Shown here in pieces: positions 16,008 to 25,855 of a DNA stretch of 64,000 nucleotides. Each line of letters opens with the position of its first letter. The stretch's first letter is position 1. The DNA comes from Chryseobacterium gleum (GTDB lineage: Bacteria > Bacteroidota > Bacteroidia > Flavobacteriales_D > Crocinitomicaceae), in contig CAMDAH010000003.1 of assembly GCA_945888625.1 (NCBI GenBank), positions 1 through 64,000 of the forward strand. Reading direction: 5' to 3'. Made by a program: the position numbers and the translations under genes. The notes under the pieces are model-generated. The model searched no databases. It saw nothing but the letters and a program-made list of their open reading frames with translations, and had not been told where the DNA came from.

Positions 16008-18152
16008 ATGAATATAGGAATTAAAAAGTCAATGGTCACCGGTGGTAAAACTATCAGCGTTGAGACCGGTAAATTGGCAAAACAATCGGATGGCGCTGTT
16101 GTCGTTCGAATGGGTGATACGATGTTGTTGGCAACTATCGTTTCTTCTCAAGAAGCAAAAGAAGGAGTTGATTTCCTTCCTTTAACAGTTGATTACCGTG
16201 AAAAGTATTCGGCAGCAGGACGTTTTCCTGGTGGGTTTTTCCGTCGTGAAGCAAGACCGTCAGAAACAGAAATTTTGGTAATGCGTTTAGTGGATCGCGC
16301 TTTACGACCACTTTTCCCTGATGATTACCACGCTGAAGTTCAATTAATGATTCAATTATTGTCATATGATGGTATCAATAATCCGGATGCTTTATGCGGA
16401 TTTGCTGCTTCTGCTGCCATCGCTGTTTCTGATATTCCATTTAATGGTCCAATGTCTGAAGTACGTGTTGGTCGTGTGGACGGTGAATATATATTAAACC
16501 CAACAATGGCTGAAATGGCTGTTTCGGATATTGATATCGTTATTGCAGGCACCATGAAAGATATCAACATGTTGGAAGGTGAAATGCAAGAAATTTCTGA
16601 AGATGAATTAATCGAGGTGTTCAAAATTGCACACGTTGCCATTAAAGAGCAATGTCAATTTCAATTAGATCTAGCTGCTGAAATTCCAACTTCACAGCCT
16701 AAGCGCACGTATTCGCACGAGTCACACGATGTGGCAGTAAAAGCAAAGGTGTATGAATTGGCTATGGAAAAATGTAAAGATGTAGCGAGAATGGGCTTGG
16801 CGAATAAAGCGAAGCGTACTGAATTGTTTGATGCAATTAAATCCGAGGTTAAAGCAAGTTATTCCGATGTAGAATTAGCTGTAATTGGAAAATTCATTTC
16901 ACCTTATTTTTCTGAAGTTAAAAAGAAAGCGGTACGTTGGGTAATGTTAAATGATCGTAAGCGTTTGGATGGTCGTCAGTTTGATGAAATTCGTCCTATC
17001 TGGGCTGAGGTAGATTATTTACCGATGGTTCACGGTTCTGCTGTATTTACTAGAGGAGAAACGCAATCATTAACTACCTTAACCTTGGGTGGAAAAATGG
17101 ATGAGCAATTAATTGACGGTGCTACATTTAAAGGAACAGAGCGTTTTATGTTGCATTATAATTTCCCGCCGTTTTCAACGGGTGAAGCGAAGCCTTTAAG
17201 AGGAACTTCTCGACGAGAAATTGGACATGGTAACTTAGCTTTACGTGCGCTTAAGCCGGTTCTTCCTGATGATAATCCTTACACAATTCGAATTGTTTCT
17301 GATATTTTGGAATCCAATGGCTCATCGTCAATGGCAACTGTCTGCGCAGGTACTTTAGCGCTTATGGATGGTGGAATTCAAATTAAAGCGCCTGTTTCGG
17401 GAATAGCAATGGGACTTGTTGCCGATGAAGGTAAATTTGCCATTCTTTCTGACATTCTAGGTGACGAAGATCATTTAGGTGATATGGATTTCAAAGTGAC
17501 GGGTACTGCTAAAGGTATCACCGCTTGTCAGATGGATATCAAAGTAGATGGTTTGCCTTACGAAGTGCTAATCCAAGCGTTGGAGCAAGCAAAAGCAGGT
17601 CGTCTTCATATACTTGATAAAATTATTGAAACAATGCCGGCACCTCGTGCTGAATTAAAGCCACAGACGCCACGAGTTGAAACATTTATTGTGCCTAACG
17701 ACATGATTGGTGCGATAATAGGCCCTGGAGGAAAAATCATTCAAGGTTTGCAAAAAGAAACAAAAACAATAATTACAATCGAGGAATTACCGTCTACAGA
17801 AGGTCGCGTACAAATTCTTTCCAACAATGGAGACGATATGAACGAAGCGGTTCGTAGAATAAAATCAATCGCTTTTCCACCTCAAGTAGAGGACGGTGCA
17901 ACGTATCATGGTAAAGTGAAATCCGTTAAGGAGTTTGGTTGTTTTGTTGAAATACTTCCTGGTACAGATGGTTTAATCCATATTTCTGAATTCTCTTGGG
18001 AGAAAGTAGCAAAAATGGAAGATGTCTGTAAAGAAGGAGATATGATTGATTTCAAAGTAATTGGTAAAGATCCAAAAACTAAGAAATGGAAATTGTCCCG
18101 AAAGGTACTTTTAGAAAGACCGGTTAGAGAAGAGGAAGCAACTCAATCTTAA
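16008..18152 (+). CDS. pnp: Polyribonucleotide nucleotidyltransferase (PNPase)
   Basis: PNPase degrades RNA 3'-to-5' by phosphorolysis. The 714-residue protein has two RNase PH domains (first about 10-220 with FRREARPSETEILVMRLVDR; second about 310-545 with DGRQFDEIRPI, GTSRREIGHGNLALRAL and LGDEDHLGDMDFKVTGTAKG), a KH domain (IGAIIGPGGKIIQGLQKET) and a C-terminal S1 domain (GKVKSVKEFGCFVEILPG). Length and motif order are standard. It lies 88 bases after rpsO and ends just before a strong hairpin. The S15-PNPase pair is often regulated by RNA processing of the spacer. Confidence 0.98.
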   Translation: MNIGIKKSMVTGGKTISVETGKLAKQSDGAVVVRMGDTMLLATIVSSQEAKEGVDFLPLTVDYREKYSAAGRFPGGFFRREARPSETEILVMRLVDRALRPLFPDDYHAEVQLMIQLLSYDGINNPDALCGFAASAAIAVSDIPFNGPMSEVRVGRVDGEYILNPTMAEMAVSDIDIVIAGTMKDINMLEGEMQEISEDELIEVFKIAHVAIKEQCQFQLDLAAEIPTSQPKRTYSHESHDVAVKAKVYELAMEKCKDVARMGLANKAKRTELFDAIKSEVKASYSDVELAVIGKFISPYFSEVKKKAVRWVMLNDRKRLDGRQFDEIRPIWAEVDYLPMVHGSAVFTRGETQSLTTLTLGGKMDEQLIDGATFKGTERFMLHYNFPPFSTGEAKPLRGTSRREIGHGNLALRALKPVLPDDNPYTIRIVSDILESNGSSSMATVCAGTLALMDGGIQIKAPVSGIAMGLVADEGKFAILSDILGDEDHLGDMDFKVTGTAKGITACQMDIKVDGLPYEVLIQALEQAKAGRLHILDKIIETMPAPRAELKPQTPRVETFIVPNDMIGAIIGPGGKIIQGLQKETKTIITIEELPSTEGRVQILSNNGDDMNEAVRRIKSIAFPPQVEDGATYHGKVKSVKEFGCFVEILPGTDGLIHISEFSWEKVAKMEDVCKEGDMIDFKVIGKDPKTKKWKLSRKVLLERPVREEEATQS

Positions 18153-18176
18153 TTTTTTCTTTCTTGTAAATTTATC

Positions 18177-18205
18177 AAAAAAGGCGGATTTTAGTCGCCT
18201 TTTTT
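18177..18205 (+). terminator. Rho-independent terminator after pnp
   Basis: AAAAAAGGCG at 18177-18186 pairs with CGCCTTTTTT at 18196-18205, a 10-base A/T-plus-GC stem with a 9-base loop, placed 24 bases after the pnp stop. Confidence 0.85.
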
Positions 18206-18263
18206 AATGTTATGTTCACATTATAGTTCATGATTTAGTTAATTTTACATAAAAAAAAATAAC

Positions 18264-20975
18264 ATGAAAAAATATGTAATTACTTTAACCGCCTCCTTGT
18301 TTTTATCGCTTTCATTTGCGCAAATTATAGAAACTTTTTCATTTTTGGGTGCTGCTAACGCCAACGGCTGGACAACCCATTCAGGAACAACGCCTGGACA
18401 AGTACAGACAATAAATTCACCTTCTAATAATGGGAATAGCTTGTCTTTTTTAAATTTAGTGGCTCCAATTGGAAACCGTGTTCAATTGATAGCAGGTAAC
18501 TCGGAAGATGTCAATAAAGCGGTAGTTAATCTCGGGACCAGTGCTTATTATTCTTTTTTGTTAAATGTTCCAACAACTGCGGGTTTGCATATTAATGCCA
18601 ATGCTGGAGATTATTTTATTGGCCTTGGAGCAACTGCTGGTTCACCAGTAACATCGCTTGGAGCTCGAGTATTTATTAAAGCTGGATCAACCCCAAACTC
18701 CTTTGTCCTTGGATTAACGAACAACAGCGGCGGAGGAACAAATACAACTTGGAACCCGACAGAATATCCTTGTGGTACGACTGTCTTTGTAGTAGTTAAA
18801 TTAAACATTGGTGCTAGTCCAATTGCATCTTCCATGTGGATTAACCCAACCCCAGGTTCAATAGAGCCTGTGTCAACTATACTTAATTCCTCAGGTAGTA
18901 ATGCGATGGTTGCTTTGGCTTCTATTTATTTGCGTCAAAGTGGAACAGCCCTAGCAGGAACAGGTACTTTGGAAATAGATGAAATAAGGGCAGGTAACAC
19001 TTGGGCATCTGTTACTCCAGCGGGAGCTATTGCATGTGTTACCTACAATAGCATTTCTGCAACAGCTTGTACGTCCTATACCTTGAATGCGCAAACGTAC
19101 AATACAACCGGAAATTTTGTTCAAACATTACCCAACGCAAACAGTCAAGGTTGCGACAGCATCATTAACCTAAACCTTACGATTAACAATACATCAAGTG
19201 CTGTTTTAACTGTAAATAATTGTGGACCTTACACACTCAATGGACAAACATACTCGACTACAGGCACTTACTCACAACTCACTACAAACGTTAACGGTTG
19301 TGATAGTGCGATAACCTTAAATTTAGCAGTGGTTTCCTCCTTATCTTATTATCAAGATTTTGATGGTGATGGGTTTGGAAATGCAGCAGTTTCTCAAATT
19401 GGCTGTAACCCAATTGTTGGTTATGTAACTAACAATACGGATTGCAATGATTTAAATAATGCAGTTTATCCGGGTGCAATAGAGATTCCTGGAAATGGCA
19501 TCGATGAAGATTGTGATGGAGTTGACGCACCTGCAGTTCCCTTGATGATTGGTCTTTACGAATTTACAGCAGCAGCGAATTGCCCTGTAACGAGTAATCT
19601 TGTAACGGCACAACCGCCAAATGCCTTGTTTTCTCCATTTACCAATATGGGGGTTACGTGTTCACCTACAGCAAACGTATTTAGTGCTTCAACGTGGAAT
19701 CAATCCAATACAATTGACTTAAATCAATACAATGAATTTTCCATTGTGGCAGACACTTGTGTTGCACTAAATCTGTCATCGGTAGCTTTTAATCATCGAA
19801 CAAGTGCTACAGGTGGAGCGCCTACTTGGATTTTACGTGCTAGTTTAGACAATTTTACCACAAATATTGGTTCAGGTTTGTCAGGTAATAATGGAAATGT
19901 GATGCTTGACGATACGGTTGCTCTTCCAATTTCGTTTTCAGGAATAAGCCAAGTTACTTTCCGAATTTATTTAACAAATATAGGTGCTGCAGGCTCTACT
20001 TGGCGAATGGACAACGTGAGTTTGTATGGAAGTACTACGCCTATATTACCTCAGTTATTTTATGCTGATGCAGATGGTGATGGATACGGCGATGCAGCTG
20101 TTTCTTTGTTAGCTTGTTCGGCACCAGCTAATTATGTTGCTAATAACACGGATTGTAATGACCTTGATTCATTAATTAATCCATTAACAGTTTGGTTTGT
20201 AGATTTTGATATGGATGGGTATGGGAATCCAAACAACTTTGTTACAGGCTGTCTTCAGCCTCCTGGAACAGCCATAAACGGCTTTGATTGCGACGATACA
20301 AATAACCAGTTGAATTTAGTGGACATGTACTATGTGGATGCTGATGGAGATGGTTTTGGTGATGACGCTACTGGGGTAGAGCAATGTGTTCAACCAGCAA
20401 ATACGGTAACTATTGGTGGTGACTGCGATGATGCAGATTCTACTATTTTTCCTGGTGCAACTGAAATATGTGACGGATTCGATAATAACTGTAACGGTGT
20501 GAACGATGAAGGATTAATTTTCAATACCTATTTTGTGGATGCTGATAATGACAACTTTGGAACGGGTGTTGGAGAAAGTTTGTGTGAGGATCCAGGGGTA
20601 GGATATGTATTAGTTGGTGGAGACTGTGATGATGCTGATTCTACTATTTATCCTGGTGCAACTGAAATCCTTGACAATGGAATCGATGAAAACTGTGACG
20701 GTGTAGACAATTACTTATCAGTTCTTGAACTTGCTGAAATAAATGTGAATTTGTATCCGAATCCAAGCAATGGTTTATTTATCTTGGACTTACAAGCAGA
20801 ATTAGCTAACAGCAAATTATTTCTATTGGATTTAAGTGGTAAAATTGTGTTCGAAGTGCTGATTAATGGTAAATCAGTTGTGGTAGATGCTTCGAACTTG
20901 CTCCCGGGCTGTTATGTAGTTCGTATTGAGAATGAAAAATCAAGCATAGTAAAACGATTAATTATTTCAAATTAA
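18264..20975 (+). CDS. Secreted T9SS cargo protein with MopE-type repeats
   Basis: This 903-residue protein is exported: residues 1-19 are a signal peptide (MKKYVITLTASLFLSLSFAQ). Residues 20-250 form a beta-rich domain. About 255-355 hold two copies of a Cys-containing repeat (ACTSYTLNAQTYNTTG; CGPYTLNGQTYSTTG; each ending GCDS). MopE-like metal-binding repeats follow in two blocks, one copy at about 360-421 (DFDGDGFGN ... NTDCND ... GIDEDCDG) and four or so at about 598-815, split by a jelly-roll-like domain. The last 80 residues (NLYPNPSNGLFILDL ... RLIISN) are a type A T9SS sorting domain. Its Asp-rich repeats should bind calcium or another metal. The ligand or target is unknown. Confidence 0.9.
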   Translation: MKKYVITLTASLFLSLSFAQIIETFSFLGAANANGWTTHSGTTPGQVQTINSPSNNGNSLSFLNLVAPIGNRVQLIAGNSEDVNKAVVNLGTSAYYSFLLNVPTTAGLHINANAGDYFIGLGATAGSPVTSLGARVFIKAGSTPNSFVLGLTNNSGGGTNTTWNPTEYPCGTTVFVVVKLNIGASPIASSMWINPTPGSIEPVSTILNSSGSNAMVALASIYLRQSGTALAGTGTLEIDEIRAGNTWASVTPAGAIACVTYNSISATACTSYTLNAQTYNTTGNFVQTLPNANSQGCDSIINLNLTINNTSSAVLTVNNCGPYTLNGQTYSTTGTYSQLTTNVNGCDSAITLNLAVVSSLSYYQDFDGDGFGNAAVSQIGCNPIVGYVTNNTDCNDLNNAVYPGAIEIPGNGIDEDCDGVDAPAVPLMIGLYEFTAAANCPVTSNLVTAQPPNALFSPFTNMGVTCSPTANVFSASTWNQSNTIDLNQYNEFSIVADTCVALNLSSVAFNHRTSATGGAPTWILRASLDNFTTNIGSGLSGNNGNVMLDDTVALPISFSGISQVTFRIYLTNIGAAGSTWRMDNVSLYGSTTPILPQLFYADADGDGYGDAAVSLLACSAPANYVANNTDCNDLDSLINPLTVWFVDFDMDGYGNPNNFVTGCLQPPGTAINGFDCDDTNNQLNLVDMYYVDADGDGFGDDATGVEQCVQPANTVTIGGDCDDADSTIFPGATEICDGFDNNCNGVNDEGLIFNTYFVDADNDNFGTGVGESLCEDPGVGYVLVGGDCDDADSTIYPGATEILDNGIDENCDGVDNYLSVLELAEINVNLYPNPSNGLFILDLQAELANSKLFLLDLSGKIVFEVLINGKSVVVDASNLLPGCYVVRIENEKSSIVKRLIISN

Positions 20976-21045
20976 TTACATCGTTGATAGAATTGTATTG
21001 CTTAAATAGAAGGCTTAGGGAATAATTATATCTAGCATAAATGCC

Positions 21046-21053
21046 TATATTTG
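21046..21053 (+). promoter_or_regulatory. Candidate -7 element upstream of the M1 peptidase gene
   Basis: TATATTTG matches TAnnTTTG and ends 15 bases before the ATG at 21069. No TTG sits at the expected distance upstream, so only the -7 half is supported. Confidence 0.4.
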
Positions 21054-21068
21054 TGATTTAACTTCTTT

Positions 21069-24047
21069 ATGCGTTTTCTTGTTGTTCTTTTTTGTTTTAT
21101 TGGAATTTCCTCTCACCTAATTGCTCAAAATGTTTGGCAACAAGAGGTGAATTATGAAATTAACGTGTCCTTAAATGATGTAGACCACGTGCTATCCGCT
21201 TTTGAGTCAATCAAATACAGCAACAATTCGCCCGATGAATTAACTCGTATTTATATTCATCTTTGGCCGAATGCCTACCGGGATAGAACTTCTGCACTTG
21301 CAAAGCAATTGTATGAAACGGGAAATAAAGAATTGTTTTTTGGTCCACAAAAAAATAGAGGAGGAATCGATTCATTGGATTTTAAAGTCGATGGTGAAAA
21401 AGTGATGTGGGAATTTGATGCTGATCATTCTGATGTTTGTTATTTAATTTTAGCTAAACCACTAAAGCCGAACCAACAAATTACCATTTCGACTCCCTTT
21501 AGAGTGAAAATTCCGTCTGGTTCGATTTCTAGACTTGGTCACATTGAACAATCGTATCAAATTACACAATGGTATCCAAAACCGGCTGTTTATGATAGCA
21601 ATGGTTGGAACTTTATGCCGTACTTAAATCAAGGGGAGTTTTACTCAGAATTTGGTTCCTTTGATGTAAGTATTACCGTTCCAAAGAATTATGTCCTAGG
21701 TGCAACCGGTGATTTAGTGACTCAGTCAGAGAAAGATTTTTTGGATTCCCTTGCGGTCGCTACCTTGAAAAATATTCCTCTACTTTTACAAACGAAACAG
21801 GGCATTTCTGGTTCAACTATATTTCCGGATTCTGATGTAGAGAAAAAAACACTTCGGTATCGTCAAGATATGGTACACGATTTTGCTTGGTTTGCTGATA
21901 AGCGATTTGCCGTTCTCAAAGGTGAAGTTGAGCTACCAGCTTCGAAAAGAAAAGTGACGTCGTGGGCTATGTTCGTCCCTCATAATACCTTGTATTGGCA
22001 AAATGCGATCGAGTACATTAATGATGGAACCTATTATTATTCGCTTTGGAATGGCGATTATCCCTACAACAATGTTACGGCAATTGATGGAACAATTAGC
22101 GCAGGTGGTGGAATGGAGTATCCTACGATAACCGTTATTGGTAACGCGAGGTCTAAGGAAGAATTGGAAGTGGTAATTGTACATGAAGTAGGTCATAATT
22201 GGTTCTATGGAATTTTAGGGTCCAACGAGCGCTTACACGGTTGGATGGATGAGGGATTAAATACACTTAATGAAGTTCGCTACATTCAGACCAAATACCC
22301 AAATAATAAAAGACTGTCCGATATGGTCTTGAATGGAAAATTTCATTTTAATGACTTAAATTACCACGATCAGGGCGATTTAAGTTATCGCACACTAGCA
22401 TCTTTGGCATTAGATCAGCCAATTGAAACTCCCTCTGAGGAATTCTCTTCCATTAATTATGGATTAATTATGTATCAAAAGACGGGATTGGTTTTTTATT
22501 ACTTAAAAGACTATCTTGGCGATGCATCTTTTGACCAAGCCATGCATCTTTATTTTGACACTTGGAAATTTCGCCATCCGCAGCCAAAAGATTTACAAAC
22601 AATTTTTGAAATAAATACCAAAAAGGACCTATCGTGGTTTTTCAATGATTTAATTCAAACGACAAGGCACATTGATTATAAAATTGTTAGTGCAAGGCCT
22701 TCGAAAGTAGGGACATTGGTGAAAGTAAAAAATGTTGGTCAAGTCAATGGTCCAATAGAATTAAATGTTTTTAAAGATACCTTATTAATCGAAACAGTTT
22801 GGTTAGAGCCAGGACAAGAAGAAGTTAATATCAAATCCAATCCTTCCGAATTTACGTTCATCGCCATTGATGCTTCAAAAGATATTCCTGAGGTTAATAG
22901 GTCGAATAATACGTATTTTTCAAACCGCTTGCTGTTTAAAAAACGGGAGCCAATAAAATTTGAGTTTGCTACAGGTGACAATGAATCTGCTAAAAATAGT
23001 ATTTTTTGGTTGCCGGCAGCAGGGTGGAACGTAAACGATGGGGTGATGTTAGGTTTGGCATTTCATAATTTGGGAGTGCCGCTTAAGCCAACGCAGTATT
23101 TTATTGCGCCAATGTATGCTTTTAATGGACGAAAAATGACAGGTATTGCAGAAATATCACACGCTATTTTCCCTCGTAATTTTATTAATGTCGCTAAAAT
23201 TGGACTTTCTGTTAAATCCTTTTCAACTTCATCCTCCAAGCTAGACAATACGCCTCCAGGGGAATATTTTGTGGGATTAAATCCTTACTTAACGCTTGAT
23301 TTAGCGAAAAATGCCGCTAAGTCTGTTGGAAGGGCACTAACCGTTAAAGGTTTACTTCGTCAGTACAGGGAATTTCTTAATCCCCAGAATAATTTTGGTG
23401 CTTTCATCGAGTACAATTATCAAAAAAATAAATCGGATTACCGTTACCTTAATGAGTCGAGACTTGAGTTTGTGAGTAATACGAATCAGGAGGATAATGT
23501 CCTTAGACTTTCTATGGCGAGTAATTTTGAATTCAAGTACCTAAGAAATAAAATGAATCGATGGGTGAAAATTAGAACCTACGCGGGCTATAATATTTCC
23601 CAAAAATCGCTCACTTGGAGCAACCAAGAAAAGTACTTTATGGCGCTGTCTGGTGCGAGTGGAATACAAGATAATTTCTTGGAAAATTATTATTTTGATC
23701 GATTTTCAAATACAAGTATACAACGCGACGAAAATATGGGTGGTTTTCGAAGTAATGCCTTAATCTATTCTAAGTCTTGGATGGTGGCTGTAAATACCAC
23801 CTTTCAATTGCCTATTAAACCAAATTGCTTTGTAGGATTTGTTGATGTGGGTGCCGTTCCGTTGAATTTATATGTAAATACAGGTGTAGGTATTAAACTT
23901 GGAAATGTAGTTGGTTTGTATTTTCCGCTTTGGCGTTCTGCTAACATGGGTGCTAATTTATTCGATAATTACACGAACGAAATTCGATTGACACTCAAGT
24001 TTAATCCCCTTGCAAAACCGTTACTATTGAAAAAATTATTAAAATAA
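21069..24047 (+). CDS. M1 family metallopeptidase with C-terminal barrel-like domain
   Basis: M1 enzymes are zinc aminopeptidases. The 992-residue protein starts with a signal peptide (MRFLVVLFCFIGISSHLIAQ), followed by the N-terminal beta domain. The exopeptidase motif GGGMEYP is near residue 345 and the zinc site HEVGH starts at residue 372, with the third ligand Glu in MDEGLN 18 residues further on, so the active site is intact. From about residue 640 the chain changes to alternating beta strands with glycine and aromatic residues (NVNDGVMLGLAFHNLG, YFIAPMYAFNGRKM), which I read as an outer-membrane barrel. The peptidase would then sit in the periplasm or on the surface, tethered to the outer membrane. 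sppA follows after 5 bases. Confidence 0.88.
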   Translation: MRFLVVLFCFIGISSHLIAQNVWQQEVNYEINVSLNDVDHVLSAFESIKYSNNSPDELTRIYIHLWPNAYRDRTSALAKQLYETGNKELFFGPQKNRGGIDSLDFKVDGEKVMWEFDADHSDVCYLILAKPLKPNQQITISTPFRVKIPSGSISRLGHIEQSYQITQWYPKPAVYDSNGWNFMPYLNQGEFYSEFGSFDVSITVPKNYVLGATGDLVTQSEKDFLDSLAVATLKNIPLLLQTKQGISGSTIFPDSDVEKKTLRYRQDMVHDFAWFADKRFAVLKGEVELPASKRKVTSWAMFVPHNTLYWQNAIEYINDGTYYYSLWNGDYPYNNVTAIDGTISAGGGMEYPTITVIGNARSKEELEVVIVHEVGHNWFYGILGSNERLHGWMDEGLNTLNEVRYIQTKYPNNKRLSDMVLNGKFHFNDLNYHDQGDLSYRTLASLALDQPIETPSEEFSSINYGLIMYQKTGLVFYYLKDYLGDASFDQAMHLYFDTWKFRHPQPKDLQTIFEINTKKDLSWFFNDLIQTTRHIDYKIVSARPSKVGTLVKVKNVGQVNGPIELNVFKDTLLIETVWLEPGQEEVNIKSNPSEFTFIAIDASKDIPEVNRSNNTYFSNRLLFKKREPIKFEFATGDNESAKNSIFWLPAAGWNVNDGVMLGLAFHNLGVPLKPTQYFIAPMYAFNGRKMTGIAEISHAIFPRNFINVAKIGLSVKSFSTSSSKLDNTPPGEYFVGLNPYLTLDLAKNAAKSVGRALTVKGLLRQYREFLNPQNNFGAFIEYNYQKNKSDYRYLNESRLEFVSNTNQEDNVLRLSMASNFEFKYLRNKMNRWVKIRTYAGYNISQKSLTWSNQEKYFMALSGASGIQDNFLENYYFDRFSNTSIQRDENMGGFRSNALIYSKSWMVAVNTTFQLPIKPNCFVGFVDVGAVPLNLYVNTGVGIKLGNVVGLYFPLWRSANMGANLFDNYTNEIRLTLKFNPLAKPLLLKKLLK

Positions 24048-24052
24048 TTCCT

Positions 24053-25855
24053 ATGACAGAAAATAAATGGTCTTTTTCTAAAGTATTTTGGCCTAGCTTT
24101 TTAGCCGTAATTATCGCATCTGCTGTTGCTATGTTCTTCTTTTTTATTGTACTAGGTGGAATCATTGGCTCGTTTAGCGAGTTCGGTCCTGAGCCACTTG
24201 CAATAAATGATAACGCAATTTTACACATGACCTTAGAAGGCCCAATTCAGGATAATGGAAATTCTTCCTTTGATGTGGCGAGTTTTAATTTGAATGAAAC
24301 AAATGGCCTTTCTAGTTTAGTTTATGGACTTAATAAAGCAAAAACAGACAATAAAATCAAAGGGTTATTTATTGATATTGGTGATATTCAATGTGGTTTT
24401 TCGAGTGCACAAGCGTTGCGCAAGTCAATTGCAGATTTTCAACAATCAGGAAAATTTGTTGTCACTTATTTTTCGGGAGAAATGATTTCTCAAAAAGCAT
24501 ATTACGTGGGTTCTGTCGCAAAAGAAGTATATGCTTTTCCAAGTTCTGCTTTTCAATTAAATGGCTTAGGAGGTGAAATGATGTTTTTTAAAAATTTATT
24601 GGATAAATTGGAAATTGAAGTGGAGATTGTTCGTGGATCTAACAATGACTTTAAAAGTGCCGTTGAGCCATTTTTTAGAACGAATATGAGTGACTCGAGT
24701 AGGGTTCAGTCAGAACGCTTTCTCCAATCGATTTGGCAAAACATGTGCGCTGAAATGGCTAATTCACGAGGAATAGTGAGTACTAGTTTTAACAGCATGG
24801 CCGATTCTATTCAAGTAACTAGTTCGGAACATGCGAAAAATTTCAAATTGATTGATTCATTGCAATACCGTGATGAGCTAATGGCGTGTCTTATGAAAAA
24901 AATGAACGTTTCGGAGACCAAGGATTTATCGCTATGTGCTTTCGAAGAATACGCAAAAAATGCTTTTTTTGATGATCAAATTTTAATTCAGGCGCAAAAT
25001 GCCAATGTGGCTGTAATAACTGCCGAAGGTGACGTGAGTCGCGATGGTGATGGCATTGCCTCTCGAAAAATTTGTCGCTTATTTCAAAAGGTTAGAAATA
25101 ATACAGCCATAAAAACAGTCGTTTTTCGAATTAATAGTCCCGGTGGTAGTGCACTTGCGAGCGAAGAGATTTGGCGAGAAGTATTTTTGACGAATAAGCT
25201 TAAAAAAGTGATTGTTTCCATGGGCGATGTTGCTGCTTCTGGTGGTTACTATATTGCAACGCCAGCCACTCGGATATTTGCCGAAGCGACAACCATTACC
25301 GGTTCGATTGGGGTTTTCGGAATGATTCCGTATACTGGAAAGATGTTTGAAAATAAGCTTGGAATTAATTTTGACCGTGTTGGTACGAATTCACATGCCG
25401 TACTTTCGCTTAATAAAAAGTTAACACCAGAAGAGTTATCGCGAATTCAAGGTGAAGTTGATGTTATCTACAGTCAGTTTCTTAAACGCGTTTCCGAAGG
25501 AAGAAGGCTATCGCTAGAACGGGTAATGCAAATTGCTCGTGGGCGTGTGTGGACCGGCGAGGATGCGCTTTCAATTGGACTAGTGGATGAAGTGGGCTCT
25601 TTGCAGGATGCTACAAATTACGCAGTGAAATTGGCGAAAATTGATGCGCCAAAAGTTATTTATTACCCACTGGTTAAGGAGGATAAATTAACGAGTATCT
25701 TTAAATTAGTTGAGCAAGAAACGGAGGATGCAGAGGTGAAATTGAAGCAAAACTCTATTCCTGCTGATTTACTCGCTTATTACGAGCAAATTAAATTAAT
25801 CGAAGGCCGAATGGGTATCCAAATGCGCCTGCCATTCGATATTAAGTTCGATTAG
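24053..25855 (+). CDS. sppA: Signal peptide peptidase SppA, long (67K) type
   Basis: SppA is a membrane serine protease that digests cleaved signal peptides. The 600-residue length matches the duplicated 67K form. One transmembrane segment lies at about 10-38 (VFWPSFLAVIIASAVAMFF). The general-base Lys is at residue 201 (SNNDFKSAVEP) in the N-terminal repeat and the nucleophile Ser at 396 (GDVAASGGYYIA) in the C-terminal repeat, the Ser-Lys dyad of the family. It follows the M1 peptidase by 5 bases and is probably co-transcribed with it. Its 3' end overlaps the facing thioredoxin-like gene by 14 bases. Confidence 0.95.
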   Translation: MTENKWSFSKVFWPSFLAVIIASAVAMFFFFIVLGGIIGSFSEFGPEPLAINDNAILHMTLEGPIQDNGNSSFDVASFNLNETNGLSSLVYGLNKAKTDNKIKGLFIDIGDIQCGFSSAQALRKSIADFQQSGKFVVTYFSGEMISQKAYYVGSVAKEVYAFPSSAFQLNGLGGEMMFFKNLLDKLEIEVEIVRGSNNDFKSAVEPFFRTNMSDSSRVQSERFLQSIWQNMCAEMANSRGIVSTSFNSMADSIQVTSSEHAKNFKLIDSLQYRDELMACLMKKMNVSETKDLSLCAFEEYAKNAFFDDQILIQAQNANVAVITAEGDVSRDGDGIASRKICRLFQKVRNNTAIKTVVFRINSPGGSALASEEIWREVFLTNKLKKVIVSMGDVAASGGYYIATPATRIFAEATTITGSIGVFGMIPYTGKMFENKLGINFDRVGTNSHAVLSLNKKLTPEELSRIQGEVDVIYSQFLKRVSEGRRLSLERVMQIARGRVWTGEDALSIGLVDEVGSLQDATNYAVKLAKIDAPKVIYYPLVKEDKLTSIFKLVEQETEDAEVKLKQNSIPADLLAYYEQIKLIEGRMGIQMRLPFDIKFD

